Below are positions 62,281 through 64,000 of a stretch of DNA of 64,000 nt, piece after piece. Below the pieces are notes generated by a model, which searched no databases, was not told the DNA's origin, and saw only the letters and a list, made by a program, of their open reading frames with translations. This DNA comes from Burkholderia sp. (GTDB taxonomy: Bacteria > Pseudomonadota > Gammaproteobacteria > Burkholderiales > Burkholderiaceae), in the NCBI GenBank assembly GCA_031253835.1, contig JAIRVP010000053.1, forward strand, positions 21,784 to 85,783, given 5' to 3'. The translations under genes and the position numbers were made by a program. Numbering within the stretch: position 1 is the stretch's first letter; each line of letters begins with the position of its first letter.

Positions 62281-62530
62281 GGAATGCGGCCGGAGCAAGG
62301 GCAAAGAAAGCATTCTAGCGCTTCGCGGCGTCGCGAACTGCTGTCGGCTCCTGACGCGGGGCGACCGCCCGAAATCGCGATTCGCCGCCGAATCGCCCGC
62401 CCCCGCCAGCGCGAATTCGCTACAATATCAGGCTGCTGCGCTTTCCGGCGTCGCGCCGTTGGCGCGCGGTCCGCTGCGCCCGCCCCGCCGGCTGAAAGCC
62501 TGACCCTCTTTTCACTACTGCCGAATCATC

Positions 62531-63730
62531 ATGTCGCTCTTCTCCGCTGTCCAGCTTGCTCCCCGCGACCCGATCCTGGGCCTGAACGAAGCCTTCAACG
62601 CCGATGCGCGTCCGACCAAGGTCAACCTCGGCGTCGGCGTGTACACGAACGAAGAAGGCAAGATTCCGCTGCTGCGCGCGGTGCGCGAAGCCGAGAAGGT
62701 GCGTGTCGAGGCCGGCCTGCCGCGCGGCTACCTGCCGATCGACGGGATTGCCGCCTACGATGCGGCCGTGCAGAAGCTGCTGCTCGGCAACGATTCGCCG
62801 CTGATCGCAGCGGGTCGCGTGGTCACGGCCCAGGCACTGGGCGGCACGGGCGCGCTGAAGATCGGCGCCGATTTCCTGCGCACCGTGAACCCGAACGTGA
62901 AGGTCGCGATCAGCGATCCGAGCTGGGAAAACCACCGCGCGCTGTTCGAAGCAGCCGGTTTCGAAGTCGTCGCATACCCGTACTACGACGCAGCTTCCAA
63001 CGGCGTGAACTTCGAAGGCATGCTGTCTGCGCTGAACGGTTACGAAGCCGGCACGGTCGTCGTGCTGCACGCGTGCTGCCACAACCCGACCGGCGTGGAC
63101 CTCACCGAAGCGCAATGGCAGCAGGTCGTCGACGTCGTGAAGGCGCGCAACCTCGTGCCGTTCCTCGACATGGCCTATCAGGGCTTCGGCGAGAACATCG
63201 AGGCCGATGCCGCTGCCGTGCGTCTGTTTGCCGCGGCCGACCTGAACGCCTTCGTGTCGTCGTCGTTCTCGAAGTCGTTCTCGCTGTACGGCGAGCGCGT
63301 CGGTGCGCTGTCGATCATCACGTCGAGCAAGGAAGAAGCGACGCGCGTGCTGTCGCAACTGAAGCGCGTGATCCGCACGAACTACTCGAACCCGCCGACC
63401 CATGGCGGCGCCGTCGTCGCAGCCGTGCTCGCGTCGCCGGAACTGCACGCTTCGTGGGTGCAGGAACTCGGCGAGATGCGCGATCGCATCCGCGCGATGC
63501 GTAACGGTCTCGTCGAGCGCCTGAAGGCGAGCGGCGTCGATCGCGACTTCAGCTTCATCAACGCGCAGCGCGGGATGTTCTCGTATTCGGGCCTGACCTC
63601 GGCGCAAGTCGATCGCCTGCGCGACGAGTTCGGCATCTATGCGGTCGGCACCGGCCGGATCTGCGTCGCCGCGCTGAACACGCGCAACCTCGACGCGGTC
63701 GCCAACGCGGTCGCAGCCGTCCTGAAGTAA
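62531..63730 (+). CDS. tyrB: Aromatic/aspartate aminotransferase (tyrB type)
   Basis: A 399-residue PLP enzyme of aminotransferase class I, type Ia, in the cytoplasm. It opens MSLFSAVQLAPRDPILGLNE, and VNLGVGVYTNEEGKIPLLRA is the family pattern. The PLP lysine lies in SSSFSKSFSLYGERVGALS near residue 247. It transfers amino groups among aspartate, tyrosine and phenylalanine; which dominates is not decidable by sequence. TACAAT at 62421-62426 may be the -10 element. A terminator follows. Confidence 0.95.
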   Translation: MSLFSAVQLAPRDPILGLNEAFNADARPTKVNLGVGVYTNEEGKIPLLRAVREAEKVRVEAGLPRGYLPIDGIAAYDAAVQKLLLGNDSPLIAAGRVVTAQALGGTGALKIGADFLRTVNPNVKVAISDPSWENHRALFEAAGFEVVAYPYYDAASNGVNFEGMLSALNGYEAGTVVVLHACCHNPTGVDLTEAQWQQVVDVVKARNLVPFLDMAYQGFGENIEADAAAVRLFAAADLNAFVSSSFSKSFSLYGERVGALSIITSSKEEATRVLSQLKRVIRTNYSNPPTHGGAVVAAVLASPELHASWVQELGEMRDRIRAMRNGLVERLKASGVDRDFSFINAQRGMFSYSGLTSAQVDRLRDEFGIYAVGTGRICVAALNTRNLDAVANAVAAVLK

Positions 63731-63775
63731 CGCGGCGCCAGGCGGCGGCCGTCACTGGCCGCGTCCTGCCGACAT

Positions 63776-63806
63776 GAAAAACGCGCTCCTCGGAGCGCGT
63801 TTTTTT
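63776..63806. terminator. Bidirectional intrinsic terminator
   Basis: aaaaaacgcgctcc/ggagcgcgttttttt forms a perfect stem with a two-base turn and A- and T-runs on either side, between the convergent aminotransferase and dehydrogenase genes. Confidence 0.92.
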
Positions 63807-63848
63807 ATGGTCGTTCGCCGGCGGGCAGCTATGGCGCCCGCGCCCGCG

Positions 63849-64000
63849 TTACTGCATGAACCACCCGTGGCTGACGACGACCGACTGACCGGTGAGCGCG
63901 GCGCTCGGGAACGCCGACAGGAACAGCACCGTCTGCGCGACGTCCTGCACCGTCGTGAACACGCCGTCGACCGTGTTGCCGAGCATCACCTTCTTCACCA
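63849..64000 (-). CDS. 3-hydroxybutyrate dehydrogenase, C-terminal end (partial)
   Basis: About 50 residues are visible, ending VVVSHGWFMQ. VKKVMLGNTVDGVFTTVQDV followed by AQTVLFLSAFPSAALTGQ is the C-terminal pattern of short-chain dehydrogenases of the D-3-hydroxybutyrate dehydrogenase (BdhA/HbdH) type, which convert 3-hydroxybutyrate to acetoacetate with NAD. The active site lies outside the window, so the call rests on the end alone. Confidence 0.75.
   Translation of the reverse strand, partial: VKKVMLGNTVDGVFTTVQDVAQTVLFLSAFPSAALTGQSVVVSHGWFMQ

Overview
The window is GC-rich proteobacterial chromosome, and gene content and protein sequences point to Burkholderia, most probably the Burkholderia cepacia complex, on a primary chromosome. 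Housekeeping genes (uvrB, a tyrB-type aminotransferase, acs, class I fumarase, murI, tRNA-Ser) alternate with accessory blocks. No IS element, integrase, CRISPR array or rRNA was seen.

Layout. 1-6.4 kb: a sulfotransferase and DUF1214 pair diverges from cysD-cysNC across a 19-bp perfect inverted repeat, followed by a LuxR-type regulator. Together this looks like a dedicated PAPS supply and sulfonation unit. 6.4-12 kb: an MFS transporter and lactonase pair, an AraC regulator divergent from a membrane fatty acid desaturase, and a HAD phosphatase. 12-17 kb: a five-gene Ter/Tel stress operon (telA, VWA protein, DUF475 protein, terD and an unrecognised gene). 17-20.8 kb: a small hypothetical, a LysE exporter and a Fur-boxed TonB-dependent siderophore receptor.

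20.9-39 kb: a type VI secretion VgrG island on the minus strand, read from 39 kb down to 20.9 kb. It has three VgrG modules, each with different cargo, and no T6SS structural genes, Hcp or PAAR. The last module ends in a VasX-like pore-forming toxin with its DUF4123 adaptor, a membrane immunity protein and an internally deleted immunity paralogue. A membrane-anchored protein with a beta-ketoacyl-synthase-like motif diverges from the island across an AT-rich spacer.

40.8-49 kb: tRNA-Ser(GGA), acetate uptake and activation (SSS symporter, DUF4212, acs), an EamA permease, a UPF0114 protein and fumarase. 49-60 kb: an iron block with bfr, murI, bfd, a 20-codon membrane ORF, tonB-exbB-exbD, hemP (with a structured RNA candidate just downstream) and the ftrABCD iron uptake operon. 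Fur-box-like sequences precede the siderophore receptor, bfd, hemP and ftrA, with a weaker one before bfr. A LysR-pirin pair and an AtaL-like protein lie inside this block. 60-64 kb: uvrB, the aminotransferase and the end of a 3-hydroxybutyrate dehydrogenase.

Most open frames opposite these genes are products of high GC and codon periodicity and are not listed.
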